Shown: positions 7,678 through 15,614 of the stretch, in pieces | Numbering within the stretch: the first letter of the stretch is position 1 | How the letters are laid out: each line of letters begins with the position of its first letter | Assembly: GCA_937898885.1 (NCBI GenBank) | Contig: CALDKD010000116.1 | Span: 1-40,581, forward strand | DNA: 40,581 bases | Direction: 5' to 3' | Source: an uncultured Bacteroidales bacterium | GTDB taxonomy: Bacteria > Bacteroidota > Bacteroidia > Bacteroidales > Bacteroidaceae | Notes under the pieces: generated by a model | The model's input: only the letters and a program-made list of their open reading frames with translations | What the model was told of the DNA's origin: nothing | The model's database searches: none | Program-made: the position numbers and the translations under genes

Positions 7678-9828
7678 ATGGCAACATTACAGAAAATCAG
7701 AAGTAAGGGCGTTTTGCTGCTGATCGTCATCGGTCTGGCTCTCCTGGCCTTTATTCTTGGTGATGCGTGGAAAATCCTTCGCCCGAATCAGGGTGTGGTG
7801 ACAGTTGGTGAGGTAAACGGCAAGAGTATCAATGCTCAGGATTATCAGAATGAGGTTGAGAAATACGCCAGTGTCGTAAGATTGCTGACTCAGTCTTCAA
7901 GTCTGTCGGAGGATACCTACAACTCAGTTAAGGACGAGGTGTGGAGCAAGATTATCAGCGAGAATATGGTTGGCAAGGAGACTTCTGCCATAGGTCTTAA
8001 AGTGACTGACGCTGAGATGCAGGACATTATTGAGGACGGCACAAACTCACTGCTCCGTCAGAGCCCGATATTCCAGAATCCTCAGACTGGAGCATTCGAT
8101 GTTGATATGCTGAAGAGTTTTCTGGCATCATACAACGAGATGGACCGCTCGGTATATAGCTCAGAGGAGCTCAATTACTACGATGACGTCTACACCTACT
8201 GGTGCTATGTGGAGGAGAACCTCCGTCAGACAAGACTTGCCACCAAGTATATGTCACTCGTAGAGGCTTCCGTAATCTCCAACCCGATATCAAGAAAAGA
8301 CTCATACGAGGCAAGAACCAAGAGATCTGATGTCCTTCTTGCAACTGTTCCTTACACTACCATATCTGATTCTCTGGCTAAGGTTACCACCGCTGACGTG
8401 AAGAAGCTATACGATGAGAGAAAGGAGATGTTCAAGATGGCAAGCGAGAGCCGTGACATCAACTACATTGACGTAGAGATTGTACCGAGTGATGCTGACC
8501 GTGCCGCTCTTCTTGAGGAGGTGTCCGGTTATGCTGAGCAGCTTGCTGAGACAAACGATGAGCTTGCGTCGTTTATCCGTCTTACCGAGTCTGAGGTTCA
8601 GTTCAGCGAGGTTCCAAGCACCGCAGCCGGTCTGCCTGAGGATGTCGCCGCCAGACTTGACTCAGTAAATGGCAATGAGGTGTTCGGCCCATATTACTAT
8701 GCGGCTGATGACACATACAATGCATTCAAGATTATCTCAACAACAGAGGGCTATGATTCAATCCAGTTCGCAGCCATTCAGGTTCCGGGTGCTGATGAGG
8801 CTTCCGTGGCAAATCTTGCCGACAGCATCAATAACGCGATCAGCAAGGGTGGTGATATGGCTGAGATTGCATCGAAGTACTCACAGAGCGGACAGCCGCA
8901 GTGGATTTCCTCTATGGATTACCAGGGTTCTGCCCTTACAGGCAACAACGCCATCTATCTGAATAAGATCAACAGTATGAAGAAGGGCGAGACCGCTACT
9001 CTGAAGCTTGACAATGTTACTCTGGTTCTCAAGGTATTTGATGTAAAGAGCCCGGTCAGGAAGTACAGCGCAGCCATTGTGAAGCGTGCGGCATACTTCA
9101 GCAATGAGACAAGCAACGACACATACAACAAGCTCAGCTCATTCGTTGCCAACAACAATACCGCAGAGCTTCTTGCCGCAAATGCGGAGGAGAACGGCTA
9201 CAGACTTCTCTCCAACCCGAATTTCCAGAGCTACAGCTACAATGTGGGTGGCGTCAGCAAGTCACATGACGCACTCCGCTGGGTATTCGACTCAAAGCCA
9301 GGTGAGGTCTCACGCATCTATGAGGTAGGTGAGAACAGCGATCATCTTCTTGTCGTAGCTCTCAACGGCATCAGCAAGAAGGGTTATCTCGCTCCAGACG
9401 ACAAGAACGTGATGACTATCCTGCAGCTCGATGCTCTGAAGGATAAAAAAGCAGAGATGATTATGAAGAACTTCTCAGGCGTAAGCAGTATTGATGCAGC
9501 CAAGTCAATAGCTGGTGTCAAGATTGATACTGTCAAATACGTCAACTTCTCATCACCTTCATATGTACGCTCAACATTCTCAAGCGAGCCTCTGTTAGGC
9601 GCAGCCGTATGCGGACTTGCAAAGGGTGCCACAACAGCTCCGGTCAAGGGCGAGGGTGGTGTCTGGATTGCTCAGAAGCTGTCTGACGACACATATGCCG
9701 CAGAGTTCGACGATGCAGCCGAGGCTTCGAGAATGAAGAGTCTGGCTGGCAGGACAATCGCCAATCAGCTGCTTCAGGAACTTTACAACAAGTCAGGTGT
9801 TGAGGACACCAGATACAAGACTTTCTAA
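7678..9828 (+). CDS. PpiD/SurA-like membrane-anchored peptidyl-prolyl isomerase
   Basis: A 716-residue envelope foldase. One transmembrane segment near the N-terminus (GVLLLIVIGLALLAFILGD, residues 11-29) anchors it, with the rest periplasmic. Residues ~40-245 form the SurA_N-like chaperone region (VGEVNGKSINAQDYQNEV, then LEKYA-type helices). A parvulin-like region lies at about 350-470 (AIQVPGADEASVANLADSI, then ASKYSQSGQPQW and GETATLKLDNVTLVLKV); it is degenerate, so isomerase activity is uncertain and a chaperone role is likelier. Length matches PpiD-type proteins of Bacteroidetes. It has its own promoter and a strong terminator, so it is probably monocistronic. Confidence 0.87.
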   Translation: MATLQKIRSKGVLLLIVIGLALLAFILGDAWKILRPNQGVVTVGEVNGKSINAQDYQNEVEKYASVVRLLTQSSSLSEDTYNSVKDEVWSKIISENMVGKETSAIGLKVTDAEMQDIIEDGTNSLLRQSPIFQNPQTGAFDVDMLKSFLASYNEMDRSVYSSEELNYYDDVYTYWCYVEENLRQTRLATKYMSLVEASVISNPISRKDSYEARTKRSDVLLATVPYTTISDSLAKVTTADVKKLYDERKEMFKMASESRDINYIDVEIVPSDADRAALLEEVSGYAEQLAETNDELASFIRLTESEVQFSEVPSTAAGLPEDVAARLDSVNGNEVFGPYYYAADDTYNAFKIISTTEGYDSIQFAAIQVPGADEASVANLADSINNAISKGGDMAEIASKYSQSGQPQWISSMDYQGSALTGNNAIYLNKINSMKKGETATLKLDNVTLVLKVFDVKSPVRKYSAAIVKRAAYFSNETSNDTYNKLSSFVANNNTAELLAANAEENGYRLLSNPNFQSYSYNVGGVSKSHDALRWVFDSKPGEVSRIYEVGENSDHLLVVALNGISKKGYLAPDDKNVMTILQLDALKDKKAEMIMKNFSGVSSIDAAKSIAGVKIDTVKYVNFSSPSYVRSTFSSEPLLGAAVCGLAKGATTAPVKGEGGVWIAQKLSDDTYAAEFDDAAEASRMKSLAGRTIANQLLQELYNKSGVEDTRYKTF

Positions 9829-9839
9829 TTTTAGAAGAT

Positions 9840-9886
9840 AAAAGAAGTGGGTCAGGGGGACAGGTACCTTGACCCACTTCTTTTTT
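9840..9886 (+). terminator. Terminator after ppiD, formed by a REP-like palindrome
   Basis: A 15-bp perfect stem pairs 9840-9854 with 9870-9884 around a 15-nt loop, followed by a T run. The stem contains GTGGGTCA/TGACCCAC, the ends of a 31-bp palindromic repeat. It starts 11 bp after the ppiD stop. Confidence 0.85.
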
Positions 9887-9957
9887 ATTTGGTGCTGTGA
9901 CATTGTTGACCGATGCAAAAGAAAAGGTGGGTCAAGGGATCTGTCCCCCTGACCCAC
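9847..9957. repeat. REPIN-like inverted pair of 31-bp palindromic repeats
   Basis: Two 31-bp units, 9847-9877 and 9927-9957, lie in opposite orientation 49 bp apart. By hand alignment the second, reverse-complemented, matches the first at 29 of 31 positions; the differences are in the loop (AGGTACC versus AGATCCC). Each unit is itself an imperfect palindrome, GTGGGTCA...TGACCCAC with an inner GGGGGACAG. Units with GGTCAGGGGACAGGTACC-like cores are, to my knowledge, associated with REP-family tyrosine transposases (RAYTs); no transposase is in this window. Here the two units have become the facing terminators of ppiD and ilvC. Confidence 0.75.
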
Positions 9958-9961
9958 CTTT
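9915..9961 (-). terminator. Terminator of the ilvDBNC operon
   Basis: A 12-bp perfect stem pairs 9923-9934 with 9950-9961. On the minus strand it lies 14 bp after the ilvC stop and is followed by a T-rich run (complement of 9915-9925). It is built from the second REP-like unit. Confidence 0.8.
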
Positions 9962-9975
9962 GATTGTCTTAATTA

Positions 9976-11019
9976 TCAATTGTTCTCCGGACGGAGCTTG
10001 CGTACAACCGCGCCGGTCTGCCACATCTCGCTGTCGCGGAGTGCCTGAAGCTCTTTCTCAAGACCCTCGCGATAGTCTGGCTTCGAGTTGCTGTCAATGG
10101 ATATCTGAGCCTCGTTGCCGCACTTTACATTGGCATAGAGCTTCTCAACAACTGGCTTGATGGCATCGTGGAACGGGCCCATCCAGTCTAGAGCGCCACG
10201 CTGGGCGGTGGTTGAGCAGTTTGCATACATCCAGTCCATACCCTTGGCTGCGAACAGCGGCATAAGTGACTGTGTGAGCTCCTCGCAGGTCTCGTTGAAA
10301 GCCTCAGACGGTGTGTGGCCATTCTCGCGAAGAACCTCGTACTGAGCCAGCAGGAGTCCCTGGATAGCGCCCATCAGTGAGCCGCGCTCGCCGGTGAGGT
10401 CTGATGTAGCCTCGCGGATGAATGTTGTCTCAAACAGGTAACCGGAACCGATACCGATACCGAAAGCCAGAACCTTCTCCAGTGCGTGACCTGATGCGTC
10501 CTGATATACAGCGTATGAGCTGTTAAGTCCGCGACCCTCTACGAACATTGTCCTGAGTGAGCGGCCTGAACCCTTAGGAGCAACCATGATGACATCAATA
10601 TCCTTTGGTGGAACAACACCTGTACGGTCGTTCCAGGTAATTGCGAATCCGTGTGAGAAGTACAGTGTCTTACCTGGGGTAAGGTGCTTCTTGATGGTCG
10701 GCCACAACTGCATCTGTGCGGCGTCTGACAGAAGCATACATACTATTGTACCTTTCTCGGCCGCCTCCTCGATAGAGAACAGAGTCTGTCCCGGTACCCA
10801 TCCGTCTGCCACAGCTTTCTCGTATGTCTTTCCCTGACGCTGGCCAACGATTACGTTGAAGCCGTTGTCACGCAGGTTGCAGGCCTGACCAGGTCCCTGT
10901 ACTCCGTAGCCGATGACTGCGATTGTCTCATTCTTAAGAATCTCACGGGCTTTCTCCAATGGGAATTCCTCACGTGTCATAACCTCTTCGATGACACCTC
11001 CAAAATTCATTTTTGCCAT
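9976..11019 (-). CDS. ilvC: Ketol-acid reductoisomerase
   Basis: A 347-residue cytoplasmic enzyme that converts acetolactate or acetohydroxybutyrate, by alkyl migration and NAD(P)H reduction, to the dihydroxy acid used by IlvD. The Rossmann motif IAVIGYGVQGPGQACNL lies near residue 35, followed by the cofactor-selecting loop GQRQGKTYEKA. The Mg/substrate site is seen in SDLTGERGSLMGA (near 205) and in the all-helical C-terminal knot domain (TCEELTQSLMPLF). Length matches the short class of the family in Bacteroidetes. Which nicotinamide cofactor is used cannot be read with confidence. Last gene of the ilv operon, 18 bp after ilvN. Confidence 0.97.
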   Translation of the reverse strand: MAKMNFGGVIEEVMTREEFPLEKAREILKNETIAVIGYGVQGPGQACNLRDNGFNVIVGQRQGKTYEKAVADGWVPGQTLFSIEEAAEKGTIVCMLLSDAAQMQLWPTIKKHLTPGKTLYFSHGFAITWNDRTGVVPPKDIDVIMVAPKGSGRSLRTMFVEGRGLNSSYAVYQDASGHALEKVLAFGIGIGSGYLFETTFIREATSDLTGERGSLMGAIQGLLLAQYEVLRENGHTPSEAFNETCEELTQSLMPLFAAKGMDWMYANCSTTAQRGALDWMGPFHDAIKPVVEKLYANVKCGNEAQISIDSNSKPDYREGLEKELQALRDSEMWQTGAVVRKLRPENN

Positions 11020-11037
11020 AATAGTAAGTATTTAGCG

Positions 11038-11595
11038 TTAATTGTCCTTATTTCCATATATTGCATCCATCTTCTCGATGTACTCGCTCACGTGCTCGAT
11101 GCGTGCCCTGGTTATAGCCACACGTCCGGAGCTTACATATTGGAGCAGCGCATCCATCTTGCTCAACTCCTGATTCAACGCGAGAATATCGTTGGTGCGT
11201 CCTGTCTTCTCAATGACGGAGTAGGTGGGATTCACCTCTATTATTATCGCGCCGTATTTGCGGATTACCTCAGATATGGCAGGATTTGCTGTAAGCACTT
11301 TGGTCTTTATCTTGTAGAGAGCAACCTCCTGCATGAATATCTCGTCGTCAGTAAAGTACTGGCACTGCAGAACATCTACCTTCTTCTCAATCTGATTGAC
11401 AATCTTCTCTATGATGTCCTCGTCAGCATATGCCGTGATGGTGTATCTGTGCACGCCCTCTATTGATGATGCCGATACGTTCAGACTCTCGATGTTTATC
11501 TGTCTGCGGGTGAAGACTGATGTTATCTGATTCAGTACACCGGCTATGTTCTCCGAATGTACTATCAACGTGTATAGCTTCTTGTCGTTATCCAT
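11038..11595 (-). CDS. ilvN: Acetolactate synthase small (regulatory) subunit
   Basis: A 185-residue partner of IlvB. The N-terminal ACT domain (residues ~7-80) begins YTLIVHSENIAGVLNQITSVF with the RRQINIESLNV segment that forms the valine-binding interface. The C-terminal ACT-like region has VALYKIKT and later YGAIIIEVNPTYSVIEKTG. It confers feedback control on the large subunit. It lies 12 bp after ilvB and 18 bp before ilvC. In Bacteroides I recall an acyl-ACP thioesterase gene between the small subunit and ilvC; none is present here. Confidence 0.95.
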   Translation of the reverse strand: MDNDKKLYTLIVHSENIAGVLNQITSVFTRRQINIESLNVSASSIEGVHRYTITAYADEDIIEKIVNQIEKKVDVLQCQYFTDDEIFMQEVALYKIKTKVLTANPAISEVIRKYGAIIIEVNPTYSVIEKTGRTNDILALNQELSKMDALLQYVSSGRVAITRARIEHVSEYIEKMDAIYGNKDN

Positions 11596-11607
11596 ATCGC
11601 CTTTGTG

Positions 11608-13302
11608 TCAGATATTGCAAATCATACGGTCAACTGCAGTCCTGGCCGGTATCATCGGCAGTACATTCTCTTCCTCCTCGCAGATAGTCTCCAGCAGGAA
11701 CGGGCCGTCTGTAGCGAACATCTCGCGTATGGCATCCTCCAGCTCGTTGCGGTCTGATACCATTCTTGCCTTGATGCCATAGGCTGAGGCTATCTGAACA
11801 TAATCAGGGTTCACCATTTTTGTGCAGGAGTAGCGCTTGCCGTAATTGAGCTGCTGCCACTGGCGCACATTGCCAAGGAAACTGTTGTTGAGCAACACGA
11901 TTTTGACTGCGGCTCCGGTCTCCATAATGGTGCCCAGCTCCTGAATGCTCATCTGAAGGCTGCCGTCGCCTGTAAACAATACAACTGGACGCTGCGGCGC
12001 ACCGTAGGTGGCTCCAATCGCGGCAGGCAATCCGAATCCCATTGTGCCGAGTCCGCCTGATGTTATTATGCTGCGGGGCTTGCGGTACTTGAAATACCTG
12101 GCCGAGAACATCTGGTTCAAGCCTACATCGGTGGTCATCGCCGTATTCTCATCGCTCAGGCTGCTTACTGTGCTCACAACCTCGCCCATCTTGAGTGGTC
12201 CGGCATTTGGGTGCAAGGCGTTCTTAATGACCTTCTCGTATTCCTCCTTCCTGTATGTGTCAAAACTCTCTATCCACTCCTTATGCTCCGACTGCTGTAT
12301 CAGCTCTGTCACCATTCTGAGGGTACGGCGGCAATCTCCTAAAACTGTTACATCGGGCTTAACGTTCTTGCCGAACTCAGACTTGTCTATGTCAAAGTGA
12401 ATTATCCTGGCCTGACGCGCGTAGTACTCAAGCTGTCCGGTCACACGGTCGTCAAAACGCATTCCTATAGCTATGAGCAGATCGCACTGGTTCGTCTGAA
12501 TGTTGGGCGCCATATTACCGTGCATTCCAAGCATTCCCATATTGAGGGGGTGGTCTGTGGGAAGTACCGAAAGGCCCAGAAGCGTGCGCGCGGCCGGCAG
12601 TCCGCCTTTCTCAATAAACGCCTTGAACTCCTCCTCGGCCTGTCCTATCTCTATTCCGTGTCCGGCAAGAACCAACGGCTTTTTAGCGTTGTTGATTAAC
12701 TCTGCGGCCTGCTGTATCTCCTCCGGGTTTGGCTCTGGTGAGGGTATGTAGCTGCGTATATATTCAATCTTCTCAGGCTTGTAGTCGATGAACGCATCCT
12801 GCGCTGTCTTGGTGAAGTCCAGTACAACTGGCCCAGGTCTGCCAGAGCCTGCAATATAGAAAGCCCTTGCCACTGCCCAGGCTATATCCTCGGCGCGCCT
12901 TATCTGGTAGCTCCATTTGGTGATAGGCTGGGTTACACCCACTAGGTCTATCTCCTGAAAAGCATCTGTTCCCAATGACGCGGTGCTTACCTGTCCGGCA
13001 ATCACTACGATAGGGGTGCTGTCAAGCATTGCATCGCTGATGCCGGTTATGGTGTTTGTCGCTCCCGGGCCGCTGGTCACTATAGCCACTCCGGTCTTGC
13101 CGGATATACGGGCATATCCCTGTGCGGCGTGTGTGGCGGCCTGCTCGTGACGAACCAGTATCTGCCTTATATCGTCGCGATGGCTGTAGAGTGAGTCAAA
13201 CACGCGTACCACTGTTCCTCCCGGGTAGGCGAACAGAGTGTCAACACCCTCGTTCAGCAACGATTTTATCAGTGCCTCGGCACCGGTTATCTTCTTCTCC
13301 AT
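11608..13302 (-). CDS. ilvB: Acetolactate synthase large (catalytic) subunit
   Basis: A 564-residue thiamine-diphosphate enzyme that condenses two pyruvates, or pyruvate and 2-oxobutyrate, in the first common step of valine/leucine and isoleucine synthesis. The active-site glutamate is in LVRHEQAATHAAQGYAR (near residue 50). The FAD/central domain runs from about 190 to 330. The ThDP motif starts at FTGDGSLQMSIQEL (near 435) and ends at IVLLNNSFLGNVRQWQQ. Length is typical. The start is 3 bp after the ilvD stop, so translation is probably coupled. Confidence 0.97.
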   Translation of the reverse strand: MEKKITGAEALIKSLLNEGVDTLFAYPGGTVVRVFDSLYSHRDDIRQILVRHEQAATHAAQGYARISGKTGVAIVTSGPGATNTITGISDAMLDSTPIVVIAGQVSTASLGTDAFQEIDLVGVTQPITKWSYQIRRAEDIAWAVARAFYIAGSGRPGPVVLDFTKTAQDAFIDYKPEKIEYIRSYIPSPEPNPEEIQQAAELINNAKKPLVLAGHGIEIGQAEEEFKAFIEKGGLPAARTLLGLSVLPTDHPLNMGMLGMHGNMAPNIQTNQCDLLIAIGMRFDDRVTGQLEYYARQARIIHFDIDKSEFGKNVKPDVTVLGDCRRTLRMVTELIQQSEHKEWIESFDTYRKEEYEKVIKNALHPNAGPLKMGEVVSTVSSLSDENTAMTTDVGLNQMFSARYFKYRKPRSIITSGGLGTMGFGLPAAIGATYGAPQRPVVLFTGDGSLQMSIQELGTIMETGAAVKIVLLNNSFLGNVRQWQQLNYGKRYSCTKMVNPDYVQIASAYGIKARMVSDRNELEDAIREMFATDGPFLLETICEEEENVLPMIPARTAVDRMICNI

Positions 13303-13305
13303 TCT

Positions 13306-15108
13306 TTAGTCAATCTGTCTGATTCCACCTTTGTCGGCCGATGTCACCATGCTGGCGTATGCCTTCAGGCTCTTCGGTATCACCCTGTCGCGGGTGAGCG
13401 GACGCATAGGTCTTGCGCTAAGCTCCTCATCGGTGAGGCGCACGTTGATGGAGCGTGCCGGAATGTCAATGTCAATGATGTCGCCGTCAACAATCTTGCC
13501 GATGTTGCCTCCTGCGGCCGCCTCGGGTGATATATGCCCTATGCTGAGGCCCGATGTGCCACCACTGAAGCGTCCGTCGGTAATCAGCGCGCACTCCTTG
13601 CCCAGATGGCGTGACTTTATATAAGAGGTGGGGTAGAGCATCTCCTGCATACCCGGGCCGCCTTTCGGACCCTCGTAGGTGATTACCACCACATCGCCTG
13701 CCTGAACCTTTCCGCCAAGAATGCCTTCTGATGCCGCCTCCTGTGAGTCGAATACCTTGGCAGGACCTGAGAACTTCCAGATGCTCTCATCCACGCCGGC
13801 TGTCTTGACAACGCATCCGTCTATGGCGATGTTGCCTTTCAGTATGGCCAGGCCGCCGTCCTTTGAGTAGGCGTTTGCCAGATTGCGGATGCAACCGCCA
13901 TTACGGTCGGTATCCAGCTCGTTGTACTGGCACTCCTGCGAGCCAAGCTCGTTGCTGAACCTGTTGGCGGGGGCGGTGCTGTAGATGCGCCTCGCCTCAG
14001 CATCAATGCCGGCCTTGGCTATATCGTATTTTGATGTCAGCTCACCGTAGCTCATTCCGGTAACGTTCATTGCGTCGGTATGAAGCAAGCCTCCGTCTGA
14101 CAGTTGCTTGAGGATGTTCAGCACACCACCGGCGCGCCCTACATCCTGCACGTGATACTTCTGCGTGTTCGGAGCCACTTTGCAGAGACAAGGCACCTTG
14201 CGCGACAGACGGTCTATATCGTCCATCTTGAAGTCAACGCCTGCCTCACCGGCTACTGCCAGCAGATGCAGTACCGTATTGGTGGAGCCTCCCATGGCTA
14301 TGTCCAGCGTCATTGCGTTCTCGAAGGCTTTCTTTGTGGCTATGCTGAGCGGCAGCAGCGAGTCATCGCCCTGCTCGTAATACCTCATTGCGTTTTTTAC
14401 TATAAGGGCGGCCGCGTCCTTGAAGAGCTGGATGCGGTTCTTGTGTGTGGCAAGGATGGTGCCGTTGCCTGGCAGTGAGAAGCCCAGTGCCTCGGTCAGA
14501 CAGTTCATCGAGTTTGCTGTGAACATTCCTGAGCAGCATCCGCAACCCGGACAGGAGTGACGCTCAATCTGCTCCACATCGGCATCGGATACGGAGTCGT
14601 CGGCTGAGAGTATCATTGCGTCAATCAGGTCCAGATGACGGCCGTTCCACTCACCGGCCTCCATAGGGCCGCCGCTGACGAATACGGTTGGGATGTTGAG
14701 GCGCATTGTGGCCATAAGCATTCCCGGGGTTATCTTGTCGCAGTTGCTGATGCATACCAGCGCGTCGGCCTTGTGCGCGTTGCACATATACTCTACGCTG
14801 TCGGCTATGATGTCGCGCGAGGGCAGTGAGTAGAGCATTCCGTCGTGGCCCATCGCAATGCCGTCGTCTATAGCTATTGTGTTGAACTCAGCGGCGAAGC
14901 AGCCAAGCCTCTCTATCTCTTTTTTTATGAGCTGTCCGGCCTCGTGCAGATGCACGTGTCCTGGTACAAACTGGGTGAATGAGTTGGCTATGGCAATAAC
15001 GGGCTTTCCCATCTGCTCCGGTCTCATGCCGTTTGCCACCCAAAGGGCGCGGGCTCCGGCCATTCTTCGCCCTTCTGTGCACTGGGCGCTTCTGAGTTGA
15101 ATCTTCAT
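13306..15108 (-). CDS. ilvD: Dihydroxy-acid dehydratase
   Basis: A 600-residue Fe-S dehydratase producing 2-oxoisovalerate or 2-oxo-3-methylvalerate. Cluster-ligand cysteines appear in CISNCDKITPGMLMA (near 120) and CPGCGCCSGMFTANSMNC (near 190). The C-terminal half has GPKGGPGMQEML and the DGRFSGGTSGLSIGH motif (near 515). First structural gene of the operon; its ATG follows the attenuator terminator by about 16 bp. Being first, it is the gene most directly controlled by the leader. Confidence 0.97.
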   Translation of the reverse strand: MKIQLRSAQCTEGRRMAGARALWVANGMRPEQMGKPVIAIANSFTQFVPGHVHLHEAGQLIKKEIERLGCFAAEFNTIAIDDGIAMGHDGMLYSLPSRDIIADSVEYMCNAHKADALVCISNCDKITPGMLMATMRLNIPTVFVSGGPMEAGEWNGRHLDLIDAMILSADDSVSDADVEQIERHSCPGCGCCSGMFTANSMNCLTEALGFSLPGNGTILATHKNRIQLFKDAAALIVKNAMRYYEQGDDSLLPLSIATKKAFENAMTLDIAMGGSTNTVLHLLAVAGEAGVDFKMDDIDRLSRKVPCLCKVAPNTQKYHVQDVGRAGGVLNILKQLSDGGLLHTDAMNVTGMSYGELTSKYDIAKAGIDAEARRIYSTAPANRFSNELGSQECQYNELDTDRNGGCIRNLANAYSKDGGLAILKGNIAIDGCVVKTAGVDESIWKFSGPAKVFDSQEAASEGILGGKVQAGDVVVITYEGPKGGPGMQEMLYPTSYIKSRHLGKECALITDGRFSGGTSGLSIGHISPEAAAGGNIGKIVDGDIIDIDIPARSINVRLTDEELSARPMRPLTRDRVIPKSLKAYASMVTSADKGGIRQID

Positions 15109-15124
15109 AATTGTTCCTGTTTAC

Positions 15125-15161
15125 AAAAAAGCCCTTCTCTCTGTTTCAGGAGAAAGGCCTT
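15125..15161 (-). terminator. Attenuator terminator of the ilv operon
   Basis: On the minus strand a stem of about 9-12 bp, including G-U pairs, forms between the complement of 15150-15161 and 15128-15139 (GCCTTTCTC with GAGAAGGGC), followed by six U residues (15125-15130). It lies between the leader peptide and ilvD, with no gene ending before it, so it can only act on the operon itself. Its 5' arm (15146-15157) can pair instead with 15184-15195 to form an antiterminator. Confidence 0.85.
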
Positions 15162-15195
15162 ATCTTGTCTTGTCTTTGGTGTACCTTACTCCTGA
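15146..15195 (-). promoter_or_regulatory. Antiterminator pairing in the ilv leader
   Basis: Minus-strand segment TCAGGAGTAAGG (15184-15195) is complementary to CCTTTCTCCTGA (15146-15157): 7 bp, one T-T mismatch, then 4 bp. The first segment overlaps the leader-peptide stop codon (GAG TAA) and the second is the 5' arm of the terminator. A ribosome stalled on the upstream Val codons would leave the first segment free to block the terminator; a ribosome reaching the stop would cover it. Confidence 0.8.
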
Positions 15196-15257
15196 CATAA
15201 TGGCTCTACGACCACCACGCCTACGTGATATACGGATACTATTGCTGACAAAATCAT
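15186..15257 (-). CDS. ilv operon leader peptide (attenuator)
   Basis: A 23-codon ORF, too short for most gene finders, begins ATG at 15257 and stops with TAA at 15186-15188. It starts MILSAIVSVYHV and continues GVVVVEPL before its last three residues. Eleven of 23 residues are branched-chain: seven Val, two Ile, two Leu, with four consecutive Val codons (GTG GTG GTC GTA). These are exactly the end products of the downstream operon. It begins about 17-20 nt after the predicted transcription start and ends inside the antiterminator segment. It is therefore a sensor of charged Val/Ile/Leu tRNA, not a functional product. Confidence 0.88.
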   Translation of the reverse strand: MILSAIVSVYHVGVVVVEPLCQE

Positions 15258-15279
15258 TTCAAATACCTTTATTTGGCAG

Positions 15280-15310
15280 CAAAATTACAAAATTCTCTGG
15301 GGATTGCAAA
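15280..15310 (-). promoter_or_regulatory. Consensus promoter of the ilv operon
   Basis: On the minus strand TTTG (15307-15310) is followed by exactly 19 bp and then TAATTTTG (15280-15287), a perfect TTTG-N19-TAnnTTTG Bacteroidetes promoter. It is 22 bp upstream of the leader-peptide ATG. Confidence 0.85.
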
Positions 15311-15350
15311 CATTTTGATGTGATAATGGTACAATGTTTGGTTTTTATTA

Positions 15351-15510
15351 CAACAGATGGACACGCCTTATCGGAGATGACCCCTTTTGAGACCGCCGTT
15401 CGCTTCGTTCTCTTCCCTTCCCACCGCTAACGCGGCGGGCCCCTCCCTCTGACGCGCCGAGGGTGGCGTGGGTCTCAAAGAGGTCATCCCCGATAAGGCT
15501 TTTGCTGTTG
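15351..15510. repeat. 160-bp imperfect inverted-repeat element with two inner hairpins
   Basis: Left arm GCCTTATCGGAGATGACC... (15365-15394) is the reverse complement of 15471-15499 with one mismatch and one small indel. CAACAG/CTGTTG (15351-15356, 15505-15510) extends the symmetry. Inside are two hairpins: CCCaCCGC-taac-GCGGcGGG (15420-15439) and CCCTC...GAGGG (15445-15463). This gives a stem of about 30 bp opening into a two-hairpin junction. It occupies the 300-bp gap between the ilv promoter and the FISUMP gene, carries no convincing ORF and is GC-rich compared with the flanks. It could be a MITE-like mobile repeat or a structured RNA. I recognise no known family. Confidence 0.7.
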
Positions 15511-15579
15511 AGGTTCGTAATAATCTTTAAAGAACGTATTACTTTTTGTTAAATCGCGGATAATGTGGATGGGATAGGT

Positions 15580-15587
15580 TACATTTG
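15580..15587 (+). promoter_or_regulatory. -7 box of the FISUMP gene
   Basis: TACATTTG matches TAnnTTTG exactly, 27 bp before the ATG at 15615; no clear -33 TTTG at 19-20 bp. The box lies within an in-frame upstream extension of the ORF, so the ATA/ATG codons before 15615 are unlikely starts. Confidence 0.5.
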
Positions 15588-15614
15588 CAATATATCAAAA
15601 CCAGTAAGTTGAAA

